64,000 nucleotides of DNA from Peptidiphaga gingivicola (GTDB taxonomy: Bacteria > Actinomycetota > Actinomycetes > Actinomycetales > Actinomycetaceae): the NCBI RefSeq assembly GCF_001652275.1, contig NZ_LVZK01000001.1, positions 1,674,001-1,738,000 on the forward strand. Direction: 5' to 3'. Below, in pieces: positions 18,147 through 27,213 of the stretch. Both the position numbers and the translations under genes were made by a program. The stretch's first letter is position 1; each line of letters begins with the position of its first letter. Under the pieces are notes generated by a model. That model worked only from the letters and a program-made list of their open reading frames with translations. It had not been told where the DNA came from and did not search any database.

Positions 18147-19589
18147 TTAAACGACGGACTCGATTGCGCGCGCCGAAGACTGGAGCTGGGCTTCCTCCTC
18201 GGAGCCAGGGTGGGGGACTGTCCTTCGCACGACGATCAAGGACACTGCGCTCAACAGCGCCATCGTTCCGACCGAGGCGGCGAAAGCCCACTCTTGGGCG
18301 GGCATGACGATGGCATAGACCAAGCCGACGACCGCGACGCAGAAGGAGAAGCCGAGGGTGTCGGCGAGCTGGATGGCCGACGACGTCGTCCCCTGCCGGC
18401 GTTTGGGAGTCATGGCCAACGCGTGAACCGCCATGGCCGAAAAGACCAAGCCCATTCCCAATCCCGCCAGGCTCCATCCGGCCACGACGAGCCACGGGGA
18501 GAACCGATAAAAGCTCGCGGGGACGACGACGAGAATGCCGCACAGCTGGAATGTCGTTCCGAGAGAGGCGATATTCCGTCGCAGATCGGGGGAGGAGATC
18601 CGCCCCTGGATCCACGAGCCCAAAGCCCACGTGATCGAACCGACCGTCAGGATGAATCCCGCCTCGGTGGGGCGCCAGCCGTGGATCTTTTGCAACAGGA
18701 GGGGAAGAAAGGCCTCGGTGCCGAGCAAAGTGCCGCTGCTCAAGCCGCGCATGAGAATCGTCGAGGCGAGACCCCGCCGGGCGACGTACGTGCCGCGCGG
18801 AAGCAGAGGGCGAATGAAAACGAAAGTCAAAACGCCGGTGAGAACGACGGCGGCGTACACCGCGCCGGTGAACTTCTCCGGCGGAGTCCCGGAGAGGATC
18901 TGAAGCCCCGCGATGGATGCGCCTGTGAGTACGGAGGGGATCATAATCCCCGTCCAGCCGACGAGCGGCCCGGGGTCCGTTTTAGGCAGGCGCTTGAGGA
19001 CGACGAGCAAAAGGGGAAGGCCCAAGAGGAAAAGGACTGGAACGCATCCGAAAACGGCCCTCCAATTCAATGATTCGACCATCCAGCCTGCCACGACCGG
19101 CCCGACCATCGACGGCAGAATCCAAGCGCCCGAAATCATGGCGAAAATGCGTCCCTGACGATCGGGGCGGACGTGGCTGCCAAGGATCGAGTACAGCGGG
19201 ACTATGCACATGCCTCCGCCGAGGCCTTGAACAGTTCTGCCGACAACGAAGAGCTCCATCGTGGGGGCGGCCGTGCACACCGTCAAACCCGCGGAAAGGA
19301 CGCCGAGGCCCACGAGCAGGCACGCTTGGGACGAGCGAGCGTCGCACCACAGCCCGGCAAGGGCCGTCGTGACGAGCTGCGCGGCGAGGGGGATGCCCAT
19401 GGCGAGCGCGTAGAGATTCTGCCCGTCGAGCTTGTCTGCGACGGTGGGCATGGCCGTTCCCACCGCCACAGCCTCGAAAGCGATCAGAGATACGCAGCCG
19501 ACCGTCAGCCAAGTGAAAAGCCTCTCGACGACCGGGCTCAAATAGGCGTTCGCGAGAGAGCGCGGCGTTTTCGTGTGCTCTTTTTCCAT
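18147..19589 (-). CDS. MFS transporter, DHA2/EmrB-QacA-like exporter
   Basis: 480 residues from the ATG at 19589, behind AAGGGGCAC; a longer in-frame upstream extension is arginine-rich and unlikely to be translated. Twelve to fourteen membrane helices are expected. The segment LYALAMGIPLAAQLVTTALAGLWCDARSS and the long glycine-rich GRTVQGLGGGMCIVPLYSILG (motif C-like) are typical of drug:H+ antiporters. The substrate is unknown and no regulator is adjacent. The gene is divergent from aspS, with about 280 bases between them. Confidence 0.8.
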   Translation of the reverse strand: MEKEHTKTPRSLANAYLSPVVERLFTWLTVGCVSLIAFEAVAVGTAMPTVADKLDGQNLYALAMGIPLAAQLVTTALAGLWCDARSSQACLLVGLGVLSAGLTVCTAAPTMELFVVGRTVQGLGGGMCIVPLYSILGSHVRPDRQGRIFAMISGAWILPSMVGPVVAGWMVESLNWRAVFGCVPVLFLLGLPLLLVVLKRLPKTDPGPLVGWTGIMIPSVLTGASIAGLQILSGTPPEKFTGAVYAAVVLTGVLTFVFIRPLLPRGTYVARRGLASTILMRGLSSGTLLGTEAFLPLLLQKIHGWRPTEAGFILTVGSITWALGSWIQGRISSPDLRRNIASLGTTFQLCGILVVVPASFYRFSPWLVVAGWSLAGLGMGLVFSAMAVHALAMTPKRRQGTTSSAIQLADTLGFSFCVAVVGLVYAIVMPAQEWAFAASVGTMALLSAVSLIVVRRTVPHPGSEEEAQLQSSARAIESVV

Positions 19590-19822
19590 GTGCCCCTTCT
19601 TTTCGTACAGGTGAGACAGCATTCTCCCACCGCGAACACGATCCGCGACAATGCGGCGTGGTGGCCGCGGCGCCGAACCCCGGCGCGGGATCGTTAACCG
19701 GTGCCGTCGGCGGTTTCGCGACCCGGCGTGGAATCGCAACCCGGCGCCGGGTGTCCGCAGCGCGTCGGGAAGCAACTATCATTGAGCAGTGGCCGCCGCT
19801 CGTCTGGCGCGGCCGGGCGGCC

Positions 19823-19862
19823 GCAGCGGTCCCGATCGAAAAGCAGCGGTCCAGATCGAAAA
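19823..19862 (+). repeat. 20-bp tandem duplication in the aspS leader
   Basis: GCAGCGGTCCCGATCGAAAA (19823-19842) is followed directly by the same sequence with one change (19843-19862). It ends just before the Shine-Dalgarno of aspS. Confidence 0.85.
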
Positions 19863-19872
19863 GAGGTAGAAC

Positions 19873-21675
19873 GTGCTCCGCACACGCATGGCCGGTTCTC
19901 TCCGGTCGGAAGACATCGGCTCGTCGGTCACTCTGACCGGATGGGTCGACCGCCGTCGCGACCACGGGGGAATCGCATTCATCGACCTTCGCGACGCATC
20001 GGGGATCGTCCAAGTCACCGTTCGCGAAGAAGTGGCGCACGAGCTTCGCAACGAATACTGCCTGCAGGTAGTGGGAGTCGTGCGCGAGCGACCTGACGGC
20101 AACGCGAATGCCGCGCTGTCAACGGGCGAGATCGAAGTGGAGGCGGCCGACGTCGTCGTCCTCAACCCCTCCGCCGCGCTTCCCTTCCAAGTCTCCGAAC
20201 ACGCCGACGAGCAGGCGGGAGAGGAGGCTCGCCTGAAATATCGATATCTCGATCTGCGGCGTGCCCCGATGCAGCGGGCCATCCGGCTGCGGTCCGAGGC
20301 CTCCCAGGCGGCCCGCAAGGTTTTGCACGGCCACGATTTTGTGGAAGTGGAGACGCCGACCCTCACGCGTTCGACGCCCGAAGGCGCGCGCGACTTCCTC
20401 GTTCCCGCGCGGCTGAACCCCGGATCGTGGTACGCGCTGCCGCAGTCGCCCCAGCTGTTCAAGCAGCTGCTCATGGTCGCGGGGATGGAGCGCTACTACC
20501 AGATCGCACGCTGCTATCGGGACGAGGACTTCCGCGCCGACCGCCAGCCCGAGTTCACGCAGCTAGACATCGAGATGTCCTTCGTCGACCAAGACGACGT
20601 CATCGCCGTCGCCGAGGACGTTCTGCGAGAAGTGTGGGCGCTCATCGGATACGATCTCGAAAAGCCGATCCCGCGCATAACATATGCCGACGCGATGGAA
20701 CGCTACGGCTCTGACAAGCCCGACCTGCGCTTCGGCCTCGAACTCGTCAATCTCACCGAGTATTTCGAGAACACGCCGTTCCGGGTGTTCCAGAATCCGT
20801 ACGTGGGCGCGGTCGTCATGCCCGGCGGCGCGTCTCAGCCGCGCAGGGCCTTCGACAAGTGGCAGGAATGGGCGAAGGCTCGCGGCGCGAAGGGCCTCGC
20901 GTACGTGACGATCGCTGAGGACGGGCAACTCGGCGGCCCGGTCGCGAAAAACATCTCGGAGGCGGAGAGAGCGGGGCTGGCAGAAAAGGTCGGGGCCAAA
21001 CCGGGCGACTGCGTGTTCTTCGCTGCGGGTTCGCCGATCGAGGCGCGCGAGCTGCTTGGCGCCGCGCGTCTGGAGATCGGCAAGCGCTGCGGCCTCATCG
21101 ACCCGAAGGCGTGGGCGTTCACATGGGTCGTAGATGCGCCGCTGTTCAAGCCCTCGGGGGCGGCCGCCGCGGAGGGCGACGTCGCGCTCGGCCATTCGGC
21201 GTGGACCGCCGTCCACCACGCCTTCACCTCGCCCAAGCCCGAATGCCTCGATTCCTTCGACGTCGACCCCGAAAACGCGCTGGCCTATGCCTACGACATA
21301 GTTTGCAACGGAAACGAGATCGGCGGAGGGTCGATCCGCATCCACAGACGCGACGTCCAGGAGCGGGTTTTCAAGGTCATGGGGATCTCGGCCGAGGAGG
21401 CGCAGGAGAAGTTCGGCTTCCTGCTCGACGCCTTCAAGTTCGGCGCTCCGCCCCACGGCGGAATCGCCTTCGGTTGGGATCGGATCGTCTCGCTCCTGAC
21501 CGACGCCCCCTCGATTCGGGACGTCATCGCCTTCCCGAAGATCGGCGCCGGCTGGGACCCCCTCACGGACGCGCCCGCGCCGATCACCGCGCAGCAGCGC
21601 AAGGAGGCCGGCGTGGATGTGAAATCCCGCGAAACTGACGCCGACGAGAAGCCGCGAGAAGCGGGCGGGAACTAA
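19873..21675 (+). CDS. aspS: aspartate--tRNA ligase
   Basis: 600 residues, bacterial-type AspRS with N-terminal OB-fold anticodon domain ([22 protein letters not shown]), class II core with motif 2 ([20 protein letters not shown]), the bacterial GAD insertion in the middle and motif 3 ([11 protein letters not shown]). GTG start at 19873 behind AGAGGTAGAAC. It charges tRNA-Asp; whether it also charges tRNA-Asn cannot be decided here. The last 20 residues are a charged tail. A 20-bp tandem duplication lies directly upstream of the Shine-Dalgarno. Confidence 0.97.
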   Translation: MLRTRMAGSLRSEDIGSSVTLTGWVDRRRDHGGIAFIDLRDASGIVQVTVREEVAHELRNEYCLQVVGVVRERPDGNANAALSTGEIEVEAADVVVLNPSAALPFQVSEHADEQAGEEARLKYRYLDLRRAPMQRAIRLRSEASQAARKVLHGHDFVEVETPTLTRSTPEGARDFLVPARLNPGSWYALPQSPQLFKQLLMVAGMERYYQIARCYRDEDFRADRQPEFTQLDIEMSFVDQDDVIAVAEDVLREVWALIGYDLEKPIPRITYADAMERYGSDKPDLRFGLELVNLTEYFENTPFRVFQNPYVGAVVMPGGASQPRRAFDKWQEWAKARGAKGLAYVTIAEDGQLGGPVAKNISEAERAGLAEKVGAKPGDCVFFAAGSPIEARELLGAARLEIGKRCGLIDPKAWAFTWVVDAPLFKPSGAAAAEGDVALGHSAWTAVHHAFTSPKPECLDSFDVDPENALAYAYDIVCNGNEIGGGSIRIHRRDVQERVFKVMGISAEEAQEKFGFLLDAFKFGAPPHGGIAFGWDRIVSLLTDAPSIRDVIAFPKIGAGWDPLTDAPAPITAQQRKEAGVDVKSRETDADEKPREAGGN

Positions 21676-21767
21676 GCCTCGGGCGCGGCGGAAACCAGCG
21701 AAGGCGGCAAACGGGAAGCGAAGTCAACCCGCCCCGAGGAAACGGGGTCGACGTCGAGGACGCTTCC

Positions 21768-22322
21768 TCACCCCCGCCTGCGCCAGTAGCCGACCAACCC
21801 GACGGTCAAGGCGAAAGGCCATAGAACCGCCGGACCGTACGCGGCGACGAGGATCGCGCGCTGCGCCGAGTTCATGCCCGCCATCGGAGTCCAACCTTCC
21901 CAAAACCCCGCGCTCACGCCTATGACCCGCACCGCAATCACACCCACGACGAAGTAAAGGCAAAGCGCCCCGGCACCGCCGACGGTCGCGGCGAGGCCAC
22001 GGTGTACGGTCTTTCCGCCCAGACGCGGAACCCACTTCGGAACCTTTTCGCCCCAGCCGCAGCACAAGCCCAACGAGAGCGCCGCTGTGCCCACTTGCAG
22101 CGCGTCCAAGAGCAGAACGTAGAGGACGCCCGACGCGCTCGAGCGGTAGACGCCGGCCTCCGCAAAACCTGTGTCGGCTCCGGCGAGCATCGCGATGCGC
22201 CAGCAAGCGGAGGGCAGCGGGCTGAGGAACGCGATCCAGCAGGCTGCCTTCGCCCACCGTTGGGGTTTGCGCCCGACTGCGCCCGGGGAAGAGGCAAATA
22301 GATGCGCGAATCTAAAACTCAT
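21768..22322 (-). CDS. uncharacterised integral membrane protein divergent from a TetR gene
   Basis: 184 residues with about four hydrophobic helices: near 25-46, 60-85, 108-132 and 155-178. Tryptophan- and glycine-rich loops, basic ends. I do not recognise the family with confidence; it resembles the DUF3995-like small membrane proteins. Its start is 30 bases from the start of the divergent TetR gene and shares its promoter region, so TetR is the likely regulator. A TATATT box six bases before the ATG and no Shine-Dalgarno suggest a leaderless mRNA. Confidence 0.6.
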   Translation of the reverse strand: MSFRFAHLFASSPGAVGRKPQRWAKAACWIAFLSPLPSACWRIAMLAGADTGFAEAGVYRSSASGVLYVLLLDALQVGTAALSLGLCCGWGEKVPKWVPRLGGKTVHRGLAATVGGAGALCLYFVVGVIAVRVIGVSAGFWEGWTPMAGMNSAQRAILVAAYGPAVLWPFALTVGLVGYWRRRG

Positions 22323-22328
22323 GGCCTC

Positions 22329-22344
22329 AATATACCGCTATACT
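22329..22344. promoter_or_regulatory. back-to-back -10 boxes of two divergent leaderless promoters
   Basis: On the minus strand TATATT (22334 to 22329) lies six bases before the ATG at 22322. On the plus strand TATACT (22339-22344) lies eight bases before the ATG at 22353. The boxes are four bases apart and together form the dyad TATA-CCGC-TATA. There is no room for 5' leaders, and a TetR dimer on this site would block both promoters. Confidence 0.55.
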
Positions 22345-22352
22345 CAGATGCC

Positions 22353-22937
22353 ATGGCGCGTCCGGTGAAGTACAGCCTCGACCAGATACTCGACGGCGTC
22401 GCGGTTGCGGCCCGCGAGCGGGGGATCGAGGTTTCGATTGCGGACATTGCAGCCGCGGCGAATGTGCCCTCGGGTTCGATATACCACCGCTTTTCCTCAC
22501 GGCGGGAATTGCTTGTGCGGCTGTGGCTTCGCTCGGTTCGCCGCTTTCAGGAGGGTTTCGTTCGAGCGCTCGACGGCGACCCGCCGGAGCGCGCCGTCGT
22601 CGCGGCTGCGCTTCACACGCCGACGTTCTGCCGGAGCAACCCGATGGACGCCATGGGAATGACGCTTTTCCGGCAGTGGGAGCTCGTCGATGACGCACCC
22701 GATCCTTGCGCCGAGGAGGTGCTGCACGTCAACGACGGCATCGACGCCGCCACGGCGAGGCTCGTTGAGCGTCTGCGCGGTTTCCGCGACGAGCGCAGCT
22801 ACGGGCTGATTGTGGCGGCGACCCGCACGTGCCCGTACGGCTTGGTCCGTCCGCACGTCGGGTGCGAAATTCCCGAGTGGATCGACGAAGCCGTGGCCGC
22901 CAGCGCCTCGGCGATCGCCGGTCTCGTCGCGCAATAG
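22353..22937 (+). CDS. TetR-family transcriptional regulator
   Basis: 194 residues from the ATG at 22353 (MARPVKYSLDQ). The N-terminal helix-turn-helix is clear: VSIADIAAAANVPSGSIYHRFSSRRELL. The ligand-binding domain has three cysteines (ECA.., CRSN, TCPYG region) but no known specificity. It is divergent from a four-helix membrane protein, which is the probable target; the shared promoter has no space for leaders. No Shine-Dalgarno precedes the start. Confidence 0.85.
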   Translation: MARPVKYSLDQILDGVAVAARERGIEVSIADIAAAANVPSGSIYHRFSSRRELLVRLWLRSVRRFQEGFVRALDGDPPERAVVAAALHTPTFCRSNPMDAMGMTLFRQWELVDDAPDPCAEEVLHVNDGIDAATARLVERLRGFRDERSYGLIVAATRTCPYGLVRPHVGCEIPEWIDEAVAASASAIAGLVAQ

Positions 22938-22983
22938 GGTACGGCCAGCCGACAAGTTCGCCGGTTTCATCGCGCATTGGGGA

Positions 22984-23436
22984 TCAAAACGAGAATCGTG
23001 CGAAGCCGCGAACGCCGAGCTCGCCGAGGTCGGTCATTCCCACGCTTCGATAAAAGGAGGCGGTTTTCGGCTCGTCGTCGGTGATGAGGACAATCTGAGG
23101 CACGTGCGCGAAACGCTCGAGCGCCGCGGCGGCCAAGCGCGTGCCTATGCCGTTGCGCTGCCGGTCGGGACGCACCAGAATGTCCTGTATGTAGGCGATC
23201 GAGGCGTCGTCGCCGACGGCCCGGGCTAGGCCGACGAGCTCGCGGCCGTCCCACACGCTCAGTTTCCACAGCGAGTTTTCGACGGCGCGGTGCAGCAGAT
23301 CTGGGTTTCGGGTGTAATTCGACCATCCGACCGATGTGTAGAGGCCGATGAGGTCGCCCTTCGCAATCGGGCCGTTCTCTGAGTAATCCAATGCGCTGCC
23401 TGCAACGAGGCGGTCAGCGGAGTGGTTCGGCGCCAT
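22984..23436 (-). CDS. GNAT-family N-acetyltransferase
   Basis: 150 residues. The acetyl-CoA binding motif appears as ILVRPDRQRNGIGTRL (Q/R-x-x-G-x-G/A type) and the C-terminal segment KTASFYRSVGM matches the conserved Asn/Tyr helix of GNAT enzymes. It probably acetylates a small-molecule amine or a protein; no substrate clue. The ATG at 23436 is seven bases after TAAAGT (23449 to 23444) with no Shine-Dalgarno, so a leaderless transcript is likely. It is convergent with the TetR gene. Confidence 0.82.
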   Translation of the reverse strand: MAPNHSADRLVAGSALDYSENGPIAKGDLIGLYTSVGWSNYTRNPDLLHRAVENSLWKLSVWDGRELVGLARAVGDDASIAYIQDILVRPDRQRNGIGTRLAAAALERFAHVPQIVLITDDEPKTASFYRSVGMTDLGELGVRGFARFSF

Positions 23437-23453
23437 GAGATTGACTTTACTCT

Positions 23454-23481
23454 ATTTCTCAGACGCCATTTCTCAGTCGCC
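23454..23481. repeat. two 14-bp direct repeats at the acetyltransferase promoter
   Basis: ATTTCTCAGACGCC (23454-23467) is followed directly by ATTTCTCAGTCGCC (23468-23481). The pair lies immediately upstream of the TAAAGT box of the minus-strand acetyltransferase gene, in the -15 to -40 region, where an activator would bind. Confidence 0.7.
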
Positions 23482-23607
23482 GAGACCCGCCGCTCGACCA
23501 CGTTTGCCGCTCTCGACCGGGCTCGCGGCCGAGTGGAGCGTTGCTAACTCGCCCGATTTTCAATTGAGCGGCGCGCCTTCCGTCCCCGCCGCCGAAGAGA
23601 GCGCCGT

Positions 23608-24300
23608 CTAGGCCGCCGACAGCGCTTCGAGCACTTCGGGGAGCTCGGTGACGCCGTCGGACGCGAGAAAATGTCCGGCCCCGTGCACGGTCAGCGTTCT
23701 AGCGCCGATTCGCTCCGCGAACTCCGCGGATGACCCGGCCGGAACGAATGGGTCGTCGTCGGAGCGGATCACTGTTGCGCGGGCGAAAACGCGCGGATTG
23801 GGGAAAGGGTTCTTCGAGAGGAAATCCGGCAGCTGCGAGAGTATGAAGCGGTCGACGTCGTCGTCCCCGGCAAGCGGAAGTTCGCAGGCGAAGGGCGCGA
23901 CGGCGACGAATGCGCCGAGCTGCGCGTCGCAGGAGGCGCAGCCGCGTGCTCGGGCGTGCGCGGCGCCGCGTCTGACGAGACGTTGGATCGCGCGCAGCGC
24001 GGCAAGGCCGCCGAGGCTGTGGGTGACGACGGCCGTCTTCCGCGAGAGGGGGCCGATTGCATCGGTCGTCGAGAGGATCCACGAGGCTGCCTCGGGCGAC
24101 TGGGGGAGGGGGAGCTCCACCGCCTCGGCGCCGGGAACGGCCCGCATCAGCCAAGGGAACCAGTGATCCGCGGGTGCGGCGCCGTAACCGTGAAGGATCA
24201 CGACCCGCTCGAATGGTATTCCCCTGGCGGAATCGCTTCCCCTGGCGGAATCGCCCGAAGGGGAATCGGCGCCTTTCGCAAATGAGTCCGAGTTCTTCAT
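23608..24300 (-). CDS. RBBP9/YdeN-type alpha/beta hydrolase
   Basis: 230 residues from the ATG at 24300. After a Ser/Asp/Gly/Arg-rich N-terminus with an in-frame repeat (GDSARGSDSARG) comes VVILHGYGAAPADHWFPWL, then the nucleophile elbow THSLGG, and C-terminal GAGHF with the catalytic histidine; the acid is probably in SDDDPFVP. This is the serine hydrolase family of unknown substrate (YdeN/RBBP9). No Shine-Dalgarno is present. TAGCAT lies seven bases before the ATG, and a MerR-type promoter is seen upstream; a merR gene follows on the other strand. Confidence 0.8.
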   Translation of the reverse strand: MKNSDSFAKGADSPSGDSARGSDSARGIPFERVVILHGYGAAPADHWFPWLMRAVPGAEAVELPLPQSPEAASWILSTTDAIGPLSRKTAVVTHSLGGLAALRAIQRLVRRGAAHARARGCASCDAQLGAFVAVAPFACELPLAGDDDVDRFILSQLPDFLSKNPFPNPRVFARATVIRSDDDPFVPAGSSAEFAERIGARTLTVHGAGHFLASDGVTELPEVLEALSAA

Positions 24301-24307
24301 GGCTGGA

Positions 24308-24339
24308 ATGCTACGGCTTGACGCTAGTGTGAAGGTCAA
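24308..24339 (-). promoter_or_regulatory. MerR-type promoter with 20-bp spacer and central dyad
   Basis: Reading the minus strand: -35 TTGACC (24339 to 24334), a 20-base spacer, -10 TAGCAT (24313 to 24308), then seven bases to the ATG. The spacer contains an imperfect dyad centred on CTAG (CTTCACACTAG / CTAGCGTCAAG). An overlong 19-20 bp spacer holding a dyad is the hallmark of promoters activated by MerR-family proteins, and a merR gene lies 267 bases away from the start codon. Confidence 0.6.
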
Positions 24340-24566
24340 CAGGGAGTGTGCGCCGTGTGGCGGTTGCGCAGCGTCGAAAGGCTATTGCGGAGCTTGGCGG
24401 TTCGCGGGGAGCAGAGGGGACTGCACGGCGGCGCCGAAGCGATCGCGCCGCTGCAGTTGCACAGCGTCAGAAAACGGCTGCGGCGGTGAACGAAACTCTG
24501 CGAGAATGGTGGCCGATCTCGTGAAGGGTGCGAGATTGCGGACGACGCGCGGAAGGGACGTGAGGC

Positions 24567-24932
24567 ATGCGAATCGGCGAATTTGCGCAAATGGCCGGCG
24601 TGAGCGCCAGAGCCCTGCGCCACTACGAGACGGCCCGGCTGCTTGTGCCCGCGCGCACGTCGGGCGGGTACCGCGACTACACGGCCAAGGACCTTGACAC
24701 GGTTGAGAGAATTCGGCTGATTCTCGGCACGGGTCTGGGTGTGGCTGCGGCCAGACGCTATCTCGATTGCGTGCGCGCGGGAAGCGGCGAGGCGACGGTG
24801 ACGATGTGCCCGAATCTTCGGCGCGAACTTTCCGAGCTCGAGGATCGGCTGCGGCGTCGCAGTGAGCAAATAGCGGGGGAACGCGCCGCGATAGCCCGTT
24901 TTGTGGCGTCGTCCCACGGTGAAGGCGTCTGA
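24567..24932 (+). CDS. MerR-family transcriptional regulator
   Basis: 121 residues. The N-terminal winged helix is typical: RIGEFAQMAGVSARALRHYETARLL, then GYRDYTAKDLDTVERIR. A C-terminal helix (about 80-115) should form the antiparallel dimer coiled coil. Two cysteines (YLDC, TMCP) could sense metal or oxidant, but the metal-binding signature of a known subgroup is not clear. ATG follows GTGAGGC. Its likely target is the divergent hydrolase promoter with its 20-bp spacer. Confidence 0.88.
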   Translation: MRIGEFAQMAGVSARALRHYETARLLVPARTSGGYRDYTAKDLDTVERIRLILGTGLGVAAARRYLDCVRAGSGEATVTMCPNLRRELSELEDRLRRRSEQIAGERAAIARFVASSHGEGV

Positions 24933-24944
24933 TGCCTTTTCCAC

Positions 24945-25297
24945 GTGACGAATCTGCGCCCGAGGCCCGACGCCGACGACCTCACACTGTCCGAAGAGGA
25001 CCGGCGCGAGCTCGTCGATCGGGCGGCTCGCGAGTGTGAGGACTCTGCAGCGCAAGCCGTGGCCCGGGCATGCGGGCAGGCGATCGCCGTCGCCCATATG
25101 GGCGGGCATGCGCGCAATGTTGAACGCTACACGCGCAAGGCGCTGTCCGGGCCGCCCTCGTCGCCGAACTTGAATGGCAGCGCGCCTCGATTCCGGCGCG
25201 GCTGCGCGAGTACGTCTTCGGCGGTTGGCGGGTGCGCGCAGCTGACCTTCCGGATTGCGCGGACGACGTCGAAGTCGAGAATCGACAAGCGGAGTGA
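24945..25297 (+). pseudogene. frameshifted remnant of a putative-immunity-protein (Imm-5-like) gene
   Basis: Starting from the GTG at 24945, the frame reads LSEEDRRELVDRAARE ... GQAIAVAHMGGHARNVERYTRKA and then turns into junk. From about 25136 the frame two positions on reads VRAALVAELEWQRASIPARLREYVFGG and ends at a TGA (25295-25297). Joined, they resemble the C-terminal half of the actinobacterial putative immunity protein family; most of the N-terminal half is missing. A one-base loss near 25137-25145 explains the shift. The family call rests on remembered pattern only. Confidence 0.45.
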
Positions 25298-25762
25298 CGG
25301 CGGGCGCGGGAGCGCGAAAGCGTCATCGGGGCTTTCCGGCGTTAGCGGCACCAGAATCTGGTCGTTTTCACGACCTTCTGTACTTTTCATCCTAGCCGGG
25401 CGGCGTTACGGTCCCTCTTTGCACTTTTAACTCCTTCACACTGTCATTTCCATGATTTTTAATGCTGTTCGTGCGAATTCAGTGGCGTTCCTGCAGCCCT
25501 TGGTATTTATCATGCGAACCTTAAAGACACTTTTCGAGCTCGCTGCGCTTTTTTGGTCCGGTTGGCCATATTCGCCAATAGGTGCCTTTCACACCCCGCG
25601 CGGCCACTTCGAGTGTGCTCCCTTGGCAGAGCTGCGTGCCGATTCGCTTTCACCCCCCCTCGGCGACTTCGAATTGTCGAGTGAGCGCCCGGCGAATGTA
25701 AACTCCGGCGGTCGCTCTCGCGTCCGGAAAATTTGACGGAGAGGCCCGATAGCATTGACAGC
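25298..25762. other. intergenic region before rarA, partly AT-rich
   Basis: No gene is supported. Bases about 25370-25600 are clearly less GC-rich than the flanks, like a relic of foreign DNA. An imperfect direct repeat of about 27 bases (core TTTCACnCCCC...CGGCnACTTCGA) occurs at 25587-25613 and 25647-25672. A TAGCAT box at 25750-25755 probably serves rarA. Confidence 0.5.
25750..25755 (+). promoter_or_regulatory. putative -10 box of a leaderless rarA transcript
   Basis: TAGCAT is followed by seven bases and then the ATG of MDLFDAM. No Shine-Dalgarno is found at this start. No good -35 hexamer is seen at 16-18 bases. Confidence 0.45.
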
Positions 25763-27103
25763 ATGGACCTTTTCGATGCGATGGGCACAGACGACGCCGG
25801 CATCCCCGACGGCGCGGGAGGTCCCCTCGCCGCACGGATGCGCCCGCGAACTCTTGACGAGGTCGTCGGGCAAGGCCATTTGCTGGCCGAGGGGTCGCCG
25901 CTGCGCCGGCTGGCAGAGGCGAGCGGCGGAGCGCCGTCGTCGGTGTTTCTGTGGGGGCCGCCCGGAACGGGGAAGACCACCTTCGCCTATCTCATCGCGC
26001 GTGCGGGAAACAGGCATTTCGAAGAAGTGTCGGCGGTTTCGGCCGGGGTGAAGGAGCTGAGGGCCGTCGTCTCGGCGGCGCGCCAGCGTCTGGCCACGAG
26101 CGGCCGCGAAACTGTCCTGTTTGTCGACGAGGTCCACCGATTCAACCGTGCCCAGCAGGACGCCCTTTTGCCCGCCGTTGAAAACGGCTGGGTCACGCTG
26201 GTCGCCGCGACTACTGAGAATCCCTCGTTCACCGTCGTCTCTCCGCTTCTGTCGCGCTCTCTTCTCGTGACGCTCAAAGGGCTTGCCGAGGAAGACATTC
26301 GCACGATCGTCGCCCGCGCGCTCGAAGACGAACGCGGCTTCGCCGGACGTCTGTCGATCGCGGCTGACGCGCTCGACAATCTCGTTCGCATCGCCGGGCG
26401 CGACGGAAGGCGGTCTCTCACGCTTTTGGAAGCTGCCGCTGAAGGGGCGCGAACGCGCGGCGAAACGACGATTGAACTGGCCGACGTCGCTAAGGCCTCC
26501 GACGGGGCGACGGTGCGCTACGACAGGGCGGGCGATCAGCACTACGACGTCGTCTCCGCTTTCATCAAGTCGATCAGAGGGTCGGACGTCGATGCGGCGA
26601 TGCACTACCTCGCCAGAATGCTCAGCGCGGGAGAGGACCCTCGTTTCATCGCGCGCAGGCTCATGATCAGCGCGGCCGAGGACGTCGGCATGGCTGATCC
26701 CTCCGCCCTGCAGACGGCTACGGCGGCGGCGCAGTCGGTCGCTCTCGTCGGAATGCCCGAAGCGCGGATCATCCTGGCCGAAGCGGTGGTCCACCTTGCC
26801 ACGGCGCCCAAATCGAACCGGGCGTACATGGCCGTCAATGCGGCGATGTCCGACGTGGCCGCGGGAAAGGCGGGCCCCGTTCCCGAGGCGCTGCGAGACA
26901 CGCACTACGCGAGCGCAAAGGATCTGGGACACGGCGAGGGATACAAGTACGCCCACGACTTTCCCGGGGCCGTCGCACCCATGAAATTCATGCCGGAAGG
27001 GCTTGAAGGCGTCCGCTATTACAACCCCAGCGATCGCGGCTACGAGTCGCAGATCACCTCTTGGCTTGCGCGGATTCGGAAAGCGCTTGAGGAAGATAGC
27101 TGA
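25763..27103 (+). CDS. rarA: replication-associated recombination protein RarA (MgsA) AAA ATPase
   Basis: 446 residues from the ATG at 25763, the same length as E. coli RarA. A TTG ten codons upstream is in frame, but MDLFDAM is the usual N-terminus. Walker [13 protein letters not shown], Walker [11 protein letters not shown] and sensor segments are intact, followed by the C-terminal tetramerisation domain ([23 protein letters not shown]). It acts at stalled replication forks and interacts with clamp loader and SSB in known members. It heads the housekeeping block and is followed by rpsD. Confidence 0.95.
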   Translation: MDLFDAMGTDDAGIPDGAGGPLAARMRPRTLDEVVGQGHLLAEGSPLRRLAEASGGAPSSVFLWGPPGTGKTTFAYLIARAGNRHFEEVSAVSAGVKELRAVVSAARQRLATSGRETVLFVDEVHRFNRAQQDALLPAVENGWVTLVAATTENPSFTVVSPLLSRSLLVTLKGLAEEDIRTIVARALEDERGFAGRLSIAADALDNLVRIAGRDGRRSLTLLEAAAEGARTRGETTIELADVAKASDGATVRYDRAGDQHYDVVSAFIKSIRGSDVDAAMHYLARMLSAGEDPRFIARRLMISAAEDVGMADPSALQTATAAAQSVALVGMPEARIILAEAVVHLATAPKSNRAYMAVNAAMSDVAAGKAGPVPEALRDTHYASAKDLGHGEGYKYAHDFPGAVAPMKFMPEGLEGVRYYNPSDRGYESQITSWLARIRKALEEDS

Positions 27104-27213
27104 TACAATTCCATGGTTGTCCACCCGGGCAGCGTCAAACCTGGGGCCTCAGCCTATGGGTCGGCCCCGCAGCCGCACGCGGCTGCGCATACAACATCGA
27201 CAGGAGCAATTGC

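Noticed and set aside
24336-25109. A 257-codon minus-strand frame across merR
   Set aside because: It runs antisense to a clear MerR gene and has no domain.
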